A stretch of DNA of 64,000 nt from Haloplanus rubicundus (GTDB lineage Archaea > Halobacteriota > Halobacteria > Halobacteriales > Haloferacaceae): positions 2,108,001 through 2,172,000 of the forward strand of contig NZ_CP031148.1 of the NCBI RefSeq assembly GCF_003342675.1, in the 5' to 3' direction. Shown here in pieces: positions 50,339-59,617 of this stretch. A program made the translations under genes and the position numbers. Every line of letters begins with the position of its first letter. The first letter of the stretch is position 1. Below the pieces are notes generated by a model, which was given only the letters and a program-made list of their open reading frames with translations, was not told where the DNA came from and made no database searches.

Positions 50339-51634
50339 TCAGTCCGATCGTTCGGCGTCGTCCCTCGCGACGTTGCCCCGATACGCCTCTGCCTGTAGCA
50401 CGCTCTCGACGGCGCGCGTGTACGCCGCTTCTCGCCAGGTGCGTGTCGTCTCGGACGCCGTTTTGATCTCTCGAAGGTCGGCGAATGCTTCTCGGAGCTG
50501 TGTCGCCAACTTCTCACGCACCCGCTCTTCCGTCCAGTACTCGTTCGTCGTGTTCTGCACCCACTCGAAGTACGACGCCGTGACCCCGCCGGCGTTGGCG
50601 AGAATGTCCGGGACGACCGGAATCCCCCGCTCTGTGAGGTGTTCATCGGCCCGCGACGTCGTCGGTCCGTTGGCCATCTCCAGCACTGCATCCGCCTGAA
50701 CCTCCGCCACGTTGGCCTCGGTGATCTGATTCTCGATGGCGGCCGGAATCAGCACGTCGACGTCGAGTGTCAACAGGTCGGCGTTGGTGATCTCCGCCGC
50801 ACCGAACTCGAATAGGTCGTCGCTGGACTCGTACGCATCGAACAGCGCCGGCACGTCGATACCGCTCGAATCGTATATTCCGCCGTCGACGTTGCTGACC
50901 GATACGACGTCGTACCCCCGCTCGTGAAGGAACTTCGCGAGGTAGGAGCCGACGTTTCCGAACCCCTGAACCGCGACGGTCGTTCCCTCCCGTGTCATTC
51001 CAACCTCGTTCACGAACTCGTCGAGGATCACTGCCCCGCCGAGGGAGGTCGCGTATTCGCGGCCCTCGCTCCCGCCGAGTTCGACCGGTTTCCCCGTGAT
51101 CACGCCCGGTGCCTGCCGTCCGGTGATCGACTCGTATTCGTCCCGCATCCACGCCATGATCCGGCCGTCGGTGTTCACGTCGGGCGCGGGGATGTCCGTC
51201 TCCGGGCCGATGTTCCGGTGGTACTCGTTGATGTAGGCTCGCGAAAGGCGCTCCAGTTCCCCCTCCGAGAGCCGCGACGGGTCGACCTGTATCCCTCCTT
51301 TGGCGCCGCCGAACGGGATGTTGGCGACGGCACACTTCAGCGACATCAGGAAGGCCAGTTCGTCGACTTCGTCGGCATTCACCGACGGGTGGTAGCGAAT
51401 TCCACCTTTCGTCGGTCCACGGGCGGTGTTGTACTGGATCCGGAAGGAGGGGAACACCTCCACGCTCCCGTCGTCCATTCGTATCGGGATGTTCACGTTG
51501 ATACGACGTTTGGGCTGTCGGAGGAGGTCCAGTTCCCGATCGGCGAGCCGTCCGATTTTCGATACGCGATCCAGTTCGGTCGTACACACGTCACAGAGCG
51601 TTTCCGTCCCGGTGGGTCCGAGGTCAGTATCCAT
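50339..51634 (-). CDS. Glu/Leu/Phe/Val dehydrogenase (glutamate dehydrogenase)
   Basis: The 431-residue enzyme has the family's catalytic segment KGGIRYHPSVNADEVDELAF, the Lys in MSLKCAVANIPFGGAKGG, and a Rossmann domain with VAVQGFGNVGSYLAKFL. It should interconvert glutamate and 2-oxoglutarate. The N-terminus carries CDVCTTEL, a possible small metal or redox motif not typical of bacterial enzymes. It is the first intact core-like gene after the island and reads towards it. Confidence 0.92.
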   Translation of the reverse strand: MDTDLGPTGTETLCDVCTTELDRVSKIGRLADRELDLLRQPKRRINVNIPIRMDDGSVEVFPSFRIQYNTARGPTKGGIRYHPSVNADEVDELAFLMSLKCAVANIPFGGAKGGIQVDPSRLSEGELERLSRAYINEYHRNIGPETDIPAPDVNTDGRIMAWMRDEYESITGRQAPGVITGKPVELGGSEGREYATSLGGAVILDEFVNEVGMTREGTTVAVQGFGNVGSYLAKFLHERGYDVVSVSNVDGGIYDSSGIDVPALFDAYESSDDLFEFGAAEITNADLLTLDVDVLIPAAIENQITEANVAEVQADAVLEMANGPTTSRADEHLTERGIPVVPDILANAGGVTASYFEWVQNTTNEYWTEERVREKLATQLREAFADLREIKTASETTRTWREAAYTRAVESVLQAEAYRGNVARDDAERSD

Positions 51635-51791
51635 CGACTGTCACCGATCGATCGTTCACTGAAACACGACAAATAGTCCCGGCGAGTGTGCAACGCCGTT
51701 CACACGGCACTATTACAATCCCGAACCGAGGCGGCGACGAGTTCACACACCGCAGGTCCGACACCACACATCACTCCGCGGCGAATTCGGA

Positions 51792-52691
51792 TTAGCGTCG
51801 ACTGTTGTTTCGGGCCGAAAGCACGACGCTTCCGGCATTTTTCCGGACGGATTGATTCGTCGATCCGAACATGAACTTCCGCAGACGGCCTTTCGTCGGA
51901 GCGCCGATGATCGTGAGGTCGTAGCATCGCGATTGGTCGATGATCGCCGCCAGAGTGTCTGTCGTCTCGAGTACCCACTTCGTCGTGGTATCAGGGCGGC
52001 CGATCCGACGGTGGACGTTGTCTACCAACTCTTCGGCATCGTTTCGCCGCTGATCGGGTGCGTCATCGTCGATGACGTGTAGAATGTCGATCCAAGCGTC
52101 GGAGCCGGTGGCGATAGAGGCTGCCACATCGGCGGCTAGCCCTGAGTGAGGGCCGCCAGCAATCGGGAGGAGAATCGATGCCGGATCCTTGAATCCGGTC
52201 CGACCGTTCACGACGACCACGTCCGCATCGGCGTGGGCCGCAATCCGTTCGGTGATGCCCATGCGGAGGCGACGCTCACGGCTGCTCCCGGGCACGACGA
52301 GGGTATCCACGTTTCGCGTTCTGACTGCTTGGAGGATGCCGGTCACGACACCACGAGTGTAGACACAATCCCCGTTCACTCGTGGAAGCGACTCGGTGGT
52401 CTGATCGAACACCCACTCCAGAAGGTCGGCTTCGTCGCCATCGGATATCTCGTGATGGTATTCGTTGGGTGTTCCTGAGAGAGTACTATCCGGATTGATG
52501 ACCGTCAGCGAGGCGTCCGTCGCGCGTGCGAGCGTCGTCGCGACTTTCAACTGATCGGTCAGCGCAGGAACCGATCGGGTGAGGAGCGGAACGAGAATCT
52601 GATTTCCATCGAATCGCCCTACTACGTGGGATGTCGCATCGGGCGTCTCACCGTCGGTTGCGAGTAATCCACCCAGCGACGGTGAATGCAT
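51792..52691 (-). CDS. Universal stress protein with two UspA domains
   Basis: The 299-residue protein has tandem UspA-type halves: ILVPLLTRSVPALTDQLKVA...VVVVNGRTG and ILLPIAGGPHSGLAADVAAS...TIIGAPTKGRLRKFMFGSTNQ. The second half keeps the ATP-binding GxxxxGxxxxxxxGS pattern in modified form. Role in stress tolerance is inferred from the family. It is in the same direction as the glutamate dehydrogenase gene but 157 bases away. Confidence 0.82.
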   Translation of the reverse strand: MHSPSLGGLLATDGETPDATSHVVGRFDGNQILVPLLTRSVPALTDQLKVATTLARATDASLTVINPDSTLSGTPNEYHHEISDGDEADLLEWVFDQTTESLPRVNGDCVYTRGVVTGILQAVRTRNVDTLVVPGSSRERRLRMGITERIAAHADADVVVVNGRTGFKDPASILLPIAGGPHSGLAADVAASIATGSDAWIDILHVIDDDAPDQRRNDAEELVDNVHRRIGRPDTTTKWVLETTDTLAAIIDQSRCYDLTIIGAPTKGRLRKFMFGSTNQSVRKNAGSVVLSARNNSRR

Positions 52692-52854
52692 ACTCCGTAC
52701 ATCAGAGTCGACTTACAAAAATCAGCGGGTCCGTCTGGTGTCCAGTCGCGCTGATCGCTATACTACATTCGGGAGGTGCCGGGAATCTTCGGTGAACGAA
52801 GCGTATATCCTCGTGTCGAGAGCTTCTTCCGTAGTTCGTTCGAACGGGGGAACG

Positions 52855-52998
52855 ATGGCCTCTCGATCCGTGCGGCCAATCACCATCGACGACATCTTCG
52901 ACACCGGTCACCCCTTCCCGACGTTCAGCGAGGCGTTCAAACACGCCTGTCAGGCGTTCCGCAGGGACACGTCCACGATGAGTTGCTGCGTCGAATGA
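52855..52998 (+). CDS. Possible 47-residue protein with C-terminal Cys pair
   Basis: In the 540-base gap between the Usp gene and the DUF3179 gene, a frame from ATG 52855 encodes MASRSVRPITIDDIFDTGHP and ends SCCVE. The composition is reasonable and the ending is distinctive, but I know no homologue. It may be a small protein or chance. The rest of the gap, including AT-rich TATATGC near 53074, shows no gene. Confidence 0.35.
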   Translation: MASRSVRPITIDDIFDTGHPFPTFSEAFKHACQAFRRDTSTMSCCVE

Positions 52999-53234
52999 GA
53001 CGATCCGATACGACCGTTTTCGTGACAGTCGCCACGACGACAACAGCCACGATTGGCGGGATAGTAGACGCCAATATATGCTTTTCGCGCACGGGAGGGT
53101 CGTTGTAGCGAGCGAACTGGATTAAACAGCCACCCTGTCCTGCAGTCTGCTGTCATGGGTGTTCGAATCGACTGTCGGTCAGTGTCGGTCACGTTTGATC
53201 TCCAGATGTCGCTGTCCATCCCCGGAGGTACTCC

Positions 53235-54476
53235 ATGATCGACCTGTTCAACGTCGGGCTCTACACCTTCGGTGTCGCGCTGTTGGCCGTCACGTATCTC
53301 CCGTTTTCACCGGCTACGGTCGACCTGGTGCTGTACTCGCGCGAGAAACAGATTGCCCTCTTCGAACGCCGGTGGCTACTCAGAGGCGTCGGCATCCTCT
53401 CGTTGCTCGTCCTGTTCGTACGTGCGCTCGCCGACGGGCAGTTCCGCTGGATCGGGCTTCTCGGAGCGACGACACTCGTGTCGGCCGTCGCGTTCTGGAT
53501 CGGCTACGTCCCCTCGGTCATGTCGCCCCCGAAAGAACGAACCGTGCTCTCGGCGGCGGAGGGAGACGAACTGCTCGCTCCGGACGAGACGGTGCTCGGT
53601 CTCGACCACGATGGCGAGGCGAGGGCGTATCCGCGGAAACACATCGCTCGGCCCCACTATCTTCCCGATGTCGTCCAGGGGGATTCGCTCGTCGTCACGT
53701 ACTGTGTGCTCTGTAACAGCGGCGTCGCGTTTCACGCGGACTTCGACGGCGAGCCGATGGATATCCTCCCCATCACGGCTCCCGACAACAACATCCTGTT
53801 GCTGGACCGGAACACCGGAAATTACATTCAGCAACTCGAGGCGCGCGTCGTCGCGGGGCCCGACGACGGAACGGTACTGGAGTCGATCCCCGTCCAGATC
53901 GCCAAGTGGGGAGAGTGGAAACGGCTCCATCCGGAGACGACGCTGGTGTCCGCTCCACCGCAATCCCTCCGGGACAGAATCGTCGCCGTCATGCTCGATA
54001 TGATGGTCGCCATCCCGAAACTCGAAGCGAGGGACACGCCATTCCACGGTCTCACAACTGCCGTCGACGACCGACTCCCGGCGATGTCGTACGTCCTCGG
54101 GATCGAACGCGACGGGGAGCGGGTCGCGATTCCGCGGGCAGTCCTCGACGAGCGATCCGTCATCAACGAAACGGTCGGCGGGACGGCTATCGCCGTGCTG
54201 TACGATCCCGAACGGGAAATTGGCAACGTCTTTTACCGACAGGTTGGGGAACACGTTCTCACGTTTCGTCCCGCGCCCGACGGTCCGGACGAGGCCGTCG
54301 CTCGGGACGACGAAACCGGGACGTACTGGACGCTCTCGGGGGAGGCCGTCGCTGGGGAGCTCGCGGGGCAGACGCTCGACCAACATCCCCACTGGGACGA
54401 CCTCTTCTGGTTCAGTTGGGCGGCGTTCAGACCGGATACCCGCGTGTTCACGTCGGTGGCGACCTCGACCGGATGA
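53235..54476 (+). CDS. DUF3179 membrane-anchored protein
   Basis: The 413-residue protein has two or three N-terminal membrane helices (residues 5-30, 48-65, 73-95) and then a large DUF3179 domain with PRKHIARPHYLPDVV, VTYCVLCNSGVAF (a Cys pair separated by two residues) and a long Trp-rich end (HWDDLFWFSWAAFRPDTR). The domain's role is not established; the CxxC suggests redox or metal binding outside the membrane. It stands alone on the plus strand. Confidence 0.85.
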   Translation: MIDLFNVGLYTFGVALLAVTYLPFSPATVDLVLYSREKQIALFERRWLLRGVGILSLLVLFVRALADGQFRWIGLLGATTLVSAVAFWIGYVPSVMSPPKERTVLSAAEGDELLAPDETVLGLDHDGEARAYPRKHIARPHYLPDVVQGDSLVVTYCVLCNSGVAFHADFDGEPMDILPITAPDNNILLLDRNTGNYIQQLEARVVAGPDDGTVLESIPVQIAKWGEWKRLHPETTLVSAPPQSLRDRIVAVMLDMMVAIPKLEARDTPFHGLTTAVDDRLPAMSYVLGIERDGERVAIPRAVLDERSVINETVGGTAIAVLYDPEREIGNVFYRQVGEHVLTFRPAPDGPDEAVARDDETGTYWTLSGEAVAGELAGQTLDQHPHWDDLFWFSWAAFRPDTRVFTSVATSTG

Positions 54477-54552
54477 GATGCCGCATCCGAGCGTGTGGCT
54501 CCGATGCACAGCCGATACGGGGTTAAGAGGGTTCCCGTCGTCGCTGGTACCA

Positions 54553-54813
54553 ATGGCTGGTCACGCTACCGTCCCGTCGTCGCCGGAACCATCGTCGTTA
54601 CGAGCACTCCCGCCGAGCGCGAAACTGGTCGTCAAGACACTCGAATACGAGGGTCGACTCACCCAAGCGGAACTCGTCGAATCGACGCGACTTCCGGACC
54701 GAACTGTTCGGTATGCACTGCGAGAACTCGAAGACGAGGACTTGGTGACCTCCCGGATTTCGTTTGCCGACGCCCGACAGCGCGTCTACTCGCTCACGAC
54801 CGCAGAATCGTAG
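54553..54813 (+). CDS. Small MarR-type winged-helix protein
   Basis: The 86-residue protein is one winged HTH (SAKLVVKTLEYEGRLTQAEL, STRLPDRTVRYALRELEDED) with a short Pro/Ser-rich start. MAGHATVPSS at 54553 is chosen; the frame is open far upstream inside the DUF3179 gene, which is a shadow. It is convergent with the flavoprotein gene 43 bases away. Its target is unknown. Confidence 0.8.
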   Translation: MAGHATVPSSPEPSSLRALPPSAKLVVKTLEYEGRLTQAELVESTRLPDRTVRYALRELEDEDLVTSRISFADARQRVYSLTTAES

Positions 54814-54856
54814 GGGTGCGAGAGGGGAGGGGATCAGTCCTGTCTACTGCACGCAA

Positions 54857-56281
54857 TCAGTGATCGTGCCCGCCGCGGGTGAACTGCCCGGAGAACGCCC
54901 GCTGAACGACTTCGGGGAGGGCCGGGTGGATGTGAATGCTCTCGCGGATGTCCTGCACGGTTCCGGAACCGGCCGTCATCGCGACGACGACTTCCTGCAC
55001 GAGCGTGGAGGCGTCGGGGCCGATGATGTGGCAACCGAGTATTTCACCGTCGAGGTCGATGAGCACCTTCACGAAGCCTTCGGCTTTCATCGCGTCGCCG
55101 CGGGCGGTCTCCTCGTATCGGTAGGTGTTGGTCGCGTAGTCCCGTCCCTCGGCTTGTAGCTCGCTCTCGCTGGCGCCGACGCCCGCCACTTCCGGCGAGG
55201 CGAACACGGCAAAGGGCATCGCGCTGTAATCGATCGCTTCGAGGTCGCTCCCGAAGACGTTTCGCGCGACGGTCCGTGCTTCGTGGTTGGCGTTGTGTTT
55301 CAGCAGGTATTCGCCGACGATGTCGCCCAGCGCCCAGACGCCGTCCGCGGCCGTTCGGAGGTATTCGTCGGTTTCGACGAAGCCTCTCTCGTCTGTCTCG
55401 ACTGCCGTCGCATCGAGATTCAGCGTGTCGGCGTTCGACACGCGCCCGGCGGCGATCAGCAACTCGTCGCCCGTCACGGTGACACCCGCTTCCTCGTCGA
55501 CGATGCCCCCATCGTCTCCGTATTCGTACGGCTGTGCCTCGACGGACACGGTTCCGTTACTCTCGGAGACTGCAGTGGCCATGTGGCCGGTGTGGACGGT
55601 GAATCGCTCGGCGTAGCGTTCGGTGAAGGACTCGGCGACTTCGTCGTCGGCTTCCGGAAGCAGGTTCGGTCGACGGCCGATGATCGTCACGTCGCTTCCG
55701 AACGTCCCGAAGAAGTGGCCGAGTTCGGCAGCGATGTAGCCCCCACCGACGATCACGAGATGGTCGGGGGGCGTTTCGAGCTGGAGCGCCTCCGTGCTCG
55801 TCAAATGACCGACCTCGTCGATGCCGTCGATGGCCGGAATCGACGGCCGTGATCCCGCCGCAATGAGGATCGTCTCGGCCCGGAGTCGGGCCCCGTCGTC
55901 TTCGCCGTCGACGACTTCGACCGTGTGGTCGTCGACGAACCGTCCTTCTCCCTCGAACAGGCTGTGTTGGGAAGACGAGCGGAGGCCCTGTCGAATGGAT
56001 TCCGCGTCCGCCTCGACTTCCTCGTTCACTTCCCGGACGATATCGGCGAAGCCGACGTCCTCGACGCGAGCGTCGATGTGAAACTCTCCGGCGCGCTCGA
56101 TCGTTTCGAGGACGTCCGCGTGATAGAGCAGTAACTTCGATGGGATACAGCCGCGATTGAGACAGGTCCCGCCCAACGGTCCTTTCTCGACCACGGCGAC
56201 GGACTGCCCTTGATTCGCTGCAACGTTGGCGACGTCGAGCCCCGACCCGGAGCCGATCACCAGAAAGTCGAACTCTTCCAT
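54857..56281 (-). CDS. Dihydrolipoyl-dehydrogenase-like disulfide oxidoreductase
   Basis: The 474-residue flavoprotein has FAD-binding IGSGSGLDVANVAANQG, the redox-active disulfide GGTCLNRGCIPSK, NAD-binding VIVGGGYIAAELGHFF, the second FAD motif GVWALGDIVGEYLL and the catalytic His in HPALPEVV. Substrate groups that share this layout include lipoamide, mycothiol-type disulfides and mercuric ion. The first FAD loop is GSGSGLDVA, unusual compared with GxGxxG-A. ATG 56281 gives MEEFDFLVIGSG; the frame is open upstream. Confidence 0.87.
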   Translation of the reverse strand: MEEFDFLVIGSGSGLDVANVAANQGQSVAVVEKGPLGGTCLNRGCIPSKLLLYHADVLETIERAGEFHIDARVEDVGFADIVREVNEEVEADAESIRQGLRSSSQHSLFEGEGRFVDDHTVEVVDGEDDGARLRAETILIAAGSRPSIPAIDGIDEVGHLTSTEALQLETPPDHLVIVGGGYIAAELGHFFGTFGSDVTIIGRRPNLLPEADDEVAESFTERYAERFTVHTGHMATAVSESNGTVSVEAQPYEYGDDGGIVDEEAGVTVTGDELLIAAGRVSNADTLNLDATAVETDERGFVETDEYLRTAADGVWALGDIVGEYLLKHNANHEARTVARNVFGSDLEAIDYSAMPFAVFASPEVAGVGASESELQAEGRDYATNTYRYEETARGDAMKAEGFVKVLIDLDGEILGCHIIGPDASTLVQEVVVAMTAGSGTVQDIRESIHIHPALPEVVQRAFSGQFTRGGHDH

Positions 56282-56411
56282 ACGCCCGTTCACACGCCCT
56301 GGAGTATGAACGTCCGGTTGCAACCCGACATTTCTTCGTGGTAACCTACTCACCAATTGGTTAGCCAATTGATTATTGTTGTGGCGTGCGTGGACTGTAA
56401 CGGAGACTACT

Positions 56412-56903
56412 ATGGCAACAGAAACCACAACCGCGTCGCCAGTATCGTCAGTAACATCCGAACAATGGATTGCCGGAGCGGTCGGCGGGTTCGTCGGGAG
56501 TATCCTCTTCGGGCTGATGATGATGTTCGTCATGCCGGCCCCGCTGCTGGAGGTGGTAATCCCGGCCATGTACGGGATCGAAGGCCCGGCGTTGCTCGCA
56601 GGCTGGGCGATTCACCAGTTCCACGGTGTCGTCCTCGGTCTCGTGTACGTCGCGCTCGTCCAGTTCGGACCGCTCCGTGAACCCGCTCGGGAACTCACGG
56701 GATCGATCGGTCTCGGCGTCGTCTACGGCGTCCTGACGACGCTCGTCCTCGCGGCACTCGTGATGCCGCTGTGGCTCGCGGCCGTCGGCTTCCCCGCCGC
56801 GCCCCCGTTCCCGAACGTCGCGTTCCCGGCGACGGTCGTCTCGACGATCGGCCACATCGTCTACGCGATCCCCCTCACCGTCGCGTACGCGATGTCGACG
56901 TAG
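56412..56903 (+). CDS. Four-helix haloarchaeal membrane protein
   Basis: The 163-residue protein has four hydrophobic helices with Met-rich first helix (SILFGLMMMFVMPAPLLEVV), IHQFHGVVLGLVYVAL in the second and VGFPAAPPFPNVAFPAT before the fourth. Similar proteins are sometimes mislabelled histidine kinase; no such domain is here. ATG 56412 (MATETTT) is preferred to the in-frame start at 56376. It is divergent from the flavoprotein gene. The function is unknown. Confidence 0.75.
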   Translation: MATETTTASPVSSVTSEQWIAGAVGGFVGSILFGLMMMFVMPAPLLEVVIPAMYGIEGPALLAGWAIHQFHGVVLGLVYVALVQFGPLREPARELTGSIGLGVVYGVLTTLVLAALVMPLWLAAVGFPAAPPFPNVAFPATVVSTIGHIVYAIPLTVAYAMST

Positions 56904-57075
56904 GGTGATTCTACAGGAGCGTTTGGAACCCTTTGAACTCCCGATCGCACGCGATCATGCGATCGGGGTCCACTGATTAACAACTGCTCCTACACTCCCC
57001 TTCGCACTCGCCTGTGCAACGCCGTCCCAACGTCGCTTCAGGTATTAGATACCACGCTGCGTCCGAGCGTGTGCA

Positions 57076-58056
57076 ATGCCAACAGCAACCGTGCGCGGAC
57101 ACGAGATCCACTACCGAAAGGACGGCGACGAGGGGCCCCCGATCGTGATGGTCCACGGTGTGCCCACCAACAGTTCCCAGTGGGAACCGATTCAGGACCT
57201 CCTCTCGCCGTATTTCGAGACGTACGCCATCGACCTCATCGGTATGGGACAGAGCGACAAACCACTGGACGACTGGGAGTACTCCTGGGAGAACGACTCC
57301 CACATCATCGCGGAGCTGATGGACGAGTGGGGCCACGACTCGATGATCGTCGCAGGCGACGACTGGGGCGGTGGTATCGCGCTCGACTTCGCCGCTCGCT
57401 ACCCAGACAAGACGGACATCTGTGTCGCCGTCGATCCGGTCGCTTACGACAACTGGCCGGTCGCGGAGATCGAATCCATCGGCCGGCTGGCCTTCGTCGA
57501 CGACGAGGAGGAGTTCCGGAAGGCCGTCGCGGATTTCCCGATGAAACTCGTCCAGACGCTTCGGACGATGGTGCACGAACCGAGCAACTTCCGGGGTGGA
57601 GCGGTCAAAGAGGACGTTCCGACCGCGCGAACGACCCACGACCTCCGGAAACTTCGCGAACCGTACGAGACGGTCGACTACGCCGCCGGCGGCTCACAGC
57701 TCAACGGCGACGCCGGCTACGGCTCGCCGAAACTCGACGCCATCCGCGCCCTCGCGCTTCGCGGGGCGTCGCTCGATCCCGACTGGATGCTCGACATTCC
57801 CTACGAGGACATCACCGCCCCGACGATGCTCCTCTGGGGGTTGCAGGACATCATGATGGATTCGGCGATCCGGTTCCGGTTCCGATACGACATCACGAAC
57901 GCGCCCGTTCGCATCCAGCCACTCCAGGAGGCGGGCCACCTCGCCCTGGTGGATCAACCCCACCTCGGTGCCGATGCCATCATCGACTTCGTCACCGAAC
58001 ACCAGGGCACCGACGTTCTCGCCGACCGGTACATGGGGTTCCCCGAAATCCTGTGA
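57076..58056 (+). CDS. Alpha/beta hydrolase of the haloalkane dehalogenase / epoxide hydrolase type
   Basis: The 326-residue protein has the oxyanion motif MVHGVPTNS, a nucleophile elbow AGDDWGGGIAL with Asp as nucleophile (as in dehalogenases and epoxide hydrolases, not Ser esterases), a helical lid, and the catalytic His in QEAGHLALVDQP. Which halide or epoxide it acts on cannot be seen. It is a single gene with a TATA-poor upstream region. Confidence 0.85.
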   Translation: MPTATVRGHEIHYRKDGDEGPPIVMVHGVPTNSSQWEPIQDLLSPYFETYAIDLIGMGQSDKPLDDWEYSWENDSHIIAELMDEWGHDSMIVAGDDWGGGIALDFAARYPDKTDICVAVDPVAYDNWPVAEIESIGRLAFVDDEEEFRKAVADFPMKLVQTLRTMVHEPSNFRGGAVKEDVPTARTTHDLRKLREPYETVDYAAGGSQLNGDAGYGSPKLDAIRALALRGASLDPDWMLDIPYEDITAPTMLLWGLQDIMMDSAIRFRFRYDITNAPVRIQPLQEAGHLALVDQPHLGADAIIDFVTEHQGTDVLADRYMGFPEIL

Positions 58057-58164
58057 TCGGTCGTGTACCGTCGTTGCACGCCGCCGCGTGGCTTTTTATA
58101 CCGGAGCATCCATCGACGGTATGGATTTCCGAGCACGAATTCCTCTTCGGGGGATGCAGAGCGC

Positions 58165-58440
58165 ATGAATGCGAACGAGAACTGGGTACGACGGGAGCGC
58201 TCGTTCCGCGGTATTTCGGAACGTCTCGCGATCAACTATCTCGAAAATCTCGGCGCCGAACAGGTCGACGACGACCACGTCGAAGCCGACGACTGGATGG
58301 TGACGCTCTCCTCACAGACCGTCGGGATCGGCCCGTCCGTTTCGTTGACGCAGGTCGACCTGATCTTCGAGGGTGATCCCGACGCCCTCGATTCGCTCAT
58401 CGAACGTTTCGCCCAGAAGGCGATGCGTGCCGGCGGATAA
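58165..58440 (+). CDS. Small conserved-looking haloarchaeal protein
   Basis: The 91-residue acidic protein reads MNANENWVRRERSFRGISER and then LAINYLENLGAEQVDDDHVE, VGIGPSVSLTQVDLIFEGDP and FAQKAMRAGG. It looks like one compact alpha-beta domain. The family seems familiar from haloarchaeal genomes, but I cannot name it or a function. ATG 58165 is chosen; another frame start at 58063 adds non-coding-looking residues. Confidence 0.7.
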   Translation: MNANENWVRRERSFRGISERLAINYLENLGAEQVDDDHVEADDWMVTLSSQTVGIGPSVSLTQVDLIFEGDPDALDSLIERFAQKAMRAGG

Positions 58441-58624
58441 GCGCCGCAGTAAAACGTATCTCTAATTTATACTCGACACTTGAGTGTCGGTCGATCCGAT
58501 CACGTATCGAATCAGTTCGTCGTATGATGGACGACGATCCGTAATCGTCGGTAGCCCGCAATCGACTGACTGTCCTCGAATGGTCCGTCTCTAAGTTCAC
58601 GCGCGGTGTGAGAGACGACAGTTA

Positions 58625-58981
58625 TCAGAACGTAATAACTTCGTACCCGTCGGCGACGAGCGACCGAATGCTCGGGTGCCCATCGTGGTCGTCGAGCGTT
58701 ACCAGTCCGGCGTCGTTCACGACGTCGTCGACGCCGAACGCCCCGGCGCAGTAGTCACAGACGGACGTGTCGTCGCGGACTGTCTGATAGAGTTCGTGGT
58801 AGTCGCTGTCTTCGTCTTCGAGTTCGGGAATCCACTGCGTCCCGGCGCCGTCGAAGATGAGTTCGACGTCGTCGCCCTCGGTCTCGGCGAACTCCTTGGC
58901 CGTTTCGAGCCCGTTCGCGAGACGACCCTGGTCGGCGTGCGAGTCGGTGCCTGCGAGGATGATAACTGCTGCTTTCGTCAT
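58625..58981 (-). CDS. DsrE-family protein
   Basis: The 118-residue protein has the DsrE/YchN-like fold pattern: KAAVIILAGTDSHADQGRLA, VELIFDGAGTQWIPEL and CDYCAGAFGVDDVV, where a CxxC sits at the place of the family's active Cys. DsrE-type proteins carry or transfer sulfur in several pathways. It could relate to the TauE/SafE permease gene at 61682, but they are not in one operon. Confidence 0.82.
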   Translation of the reverse strand: MTKAAVIILAGTDSHADQGRLANGLETAKEFAETEGDDVELIFDGAGTQWIPELEDEDSDYHELYQTVRDDTSVCDYCAGAFGVDDVVNDAGLVTLDDHDGHPSIRSLVADGYEVITF

Positions 58982-59171
58982 TCTAGGTGTCGATACGGAG
59001 CCGTCTCATATAGGGACCGCGTGGCTGTGCAATCCGTACACGCTGTCCCCGTTTATTTAAATAGTTCTTGTCGGGGGCGCAGATTGAGACTGGCCTTCGA
59101 GGCCAGTCGGCTAGTGATCGGGATCCACAGGGAGTGGTTCTCGAGAGTCGACACAATCTCGGCCGGGAGGA

Positions 59172-59477
59172 CTAAAGTTCGACGTCGCTGACGCTCTCGA
59201 CGTCGAATCGAGTTACGTCGGGCTCACCGTCGAGCAGTTCGGGAAGCGCCGCCTCGAACTCGCCGAAATGATCAGTTTCGACGTGTGCGCCGAACGCCGC
59301 TTCACTCTCGTACTGTTCGACGAACCGGAACAGATTCGGGTCGTCGATATCGGTGTTGACCCGATAGTCGATGATTCCGTCCTCAGCCCGGGAGTGTTCG
59401 GCCAGCTCCCGCATCAGCTCGACCGCTCGGTCGCGGTGGTTCGGATCGATCGGAAACGTCGCATGGACGACGAGCAT
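59172..59477 (-). CDS. ABM-domain (quinol monooxygenase-like) protein
   Basis: The 101-residue protein is a single ABM ferredoxin-like domain (MLVVHATFPIDPNHRDRAVE, AEDGIIDYRVNTDIDDPNLF, FVEQYESEAAFGAHVETDHF). Relatives oxidise quinols or degrade haem, often against oxidative stress. The start at 59477 is chosen over ATG 59531. It follows the DsrE gene in the same direction after 190 bases. Confidence 0.83.
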   Translation of the reverse strand: MLVVHATFPIDPNHRDRAVELMRELAEHSRAEDGIIDYRVNTDIDDPNLFRFVEQYESEAAFGAHVETDHFGEFEAALPELLDGEPDVTRFDVESVSDVEL

Positions 59478-59617
59478 TGCACTCCTACCCGGGACGCGCG
59501 GGTGTATATACGCTCGGCAGGCGTGCGGCACCGTTGCACGAGACCGGTCCGTTGTCGTCCTCGTTGTGGTCCAGCGGTGTGGCGACCGCCACGGGGATCG
59601 ACCACGGACTCACACAC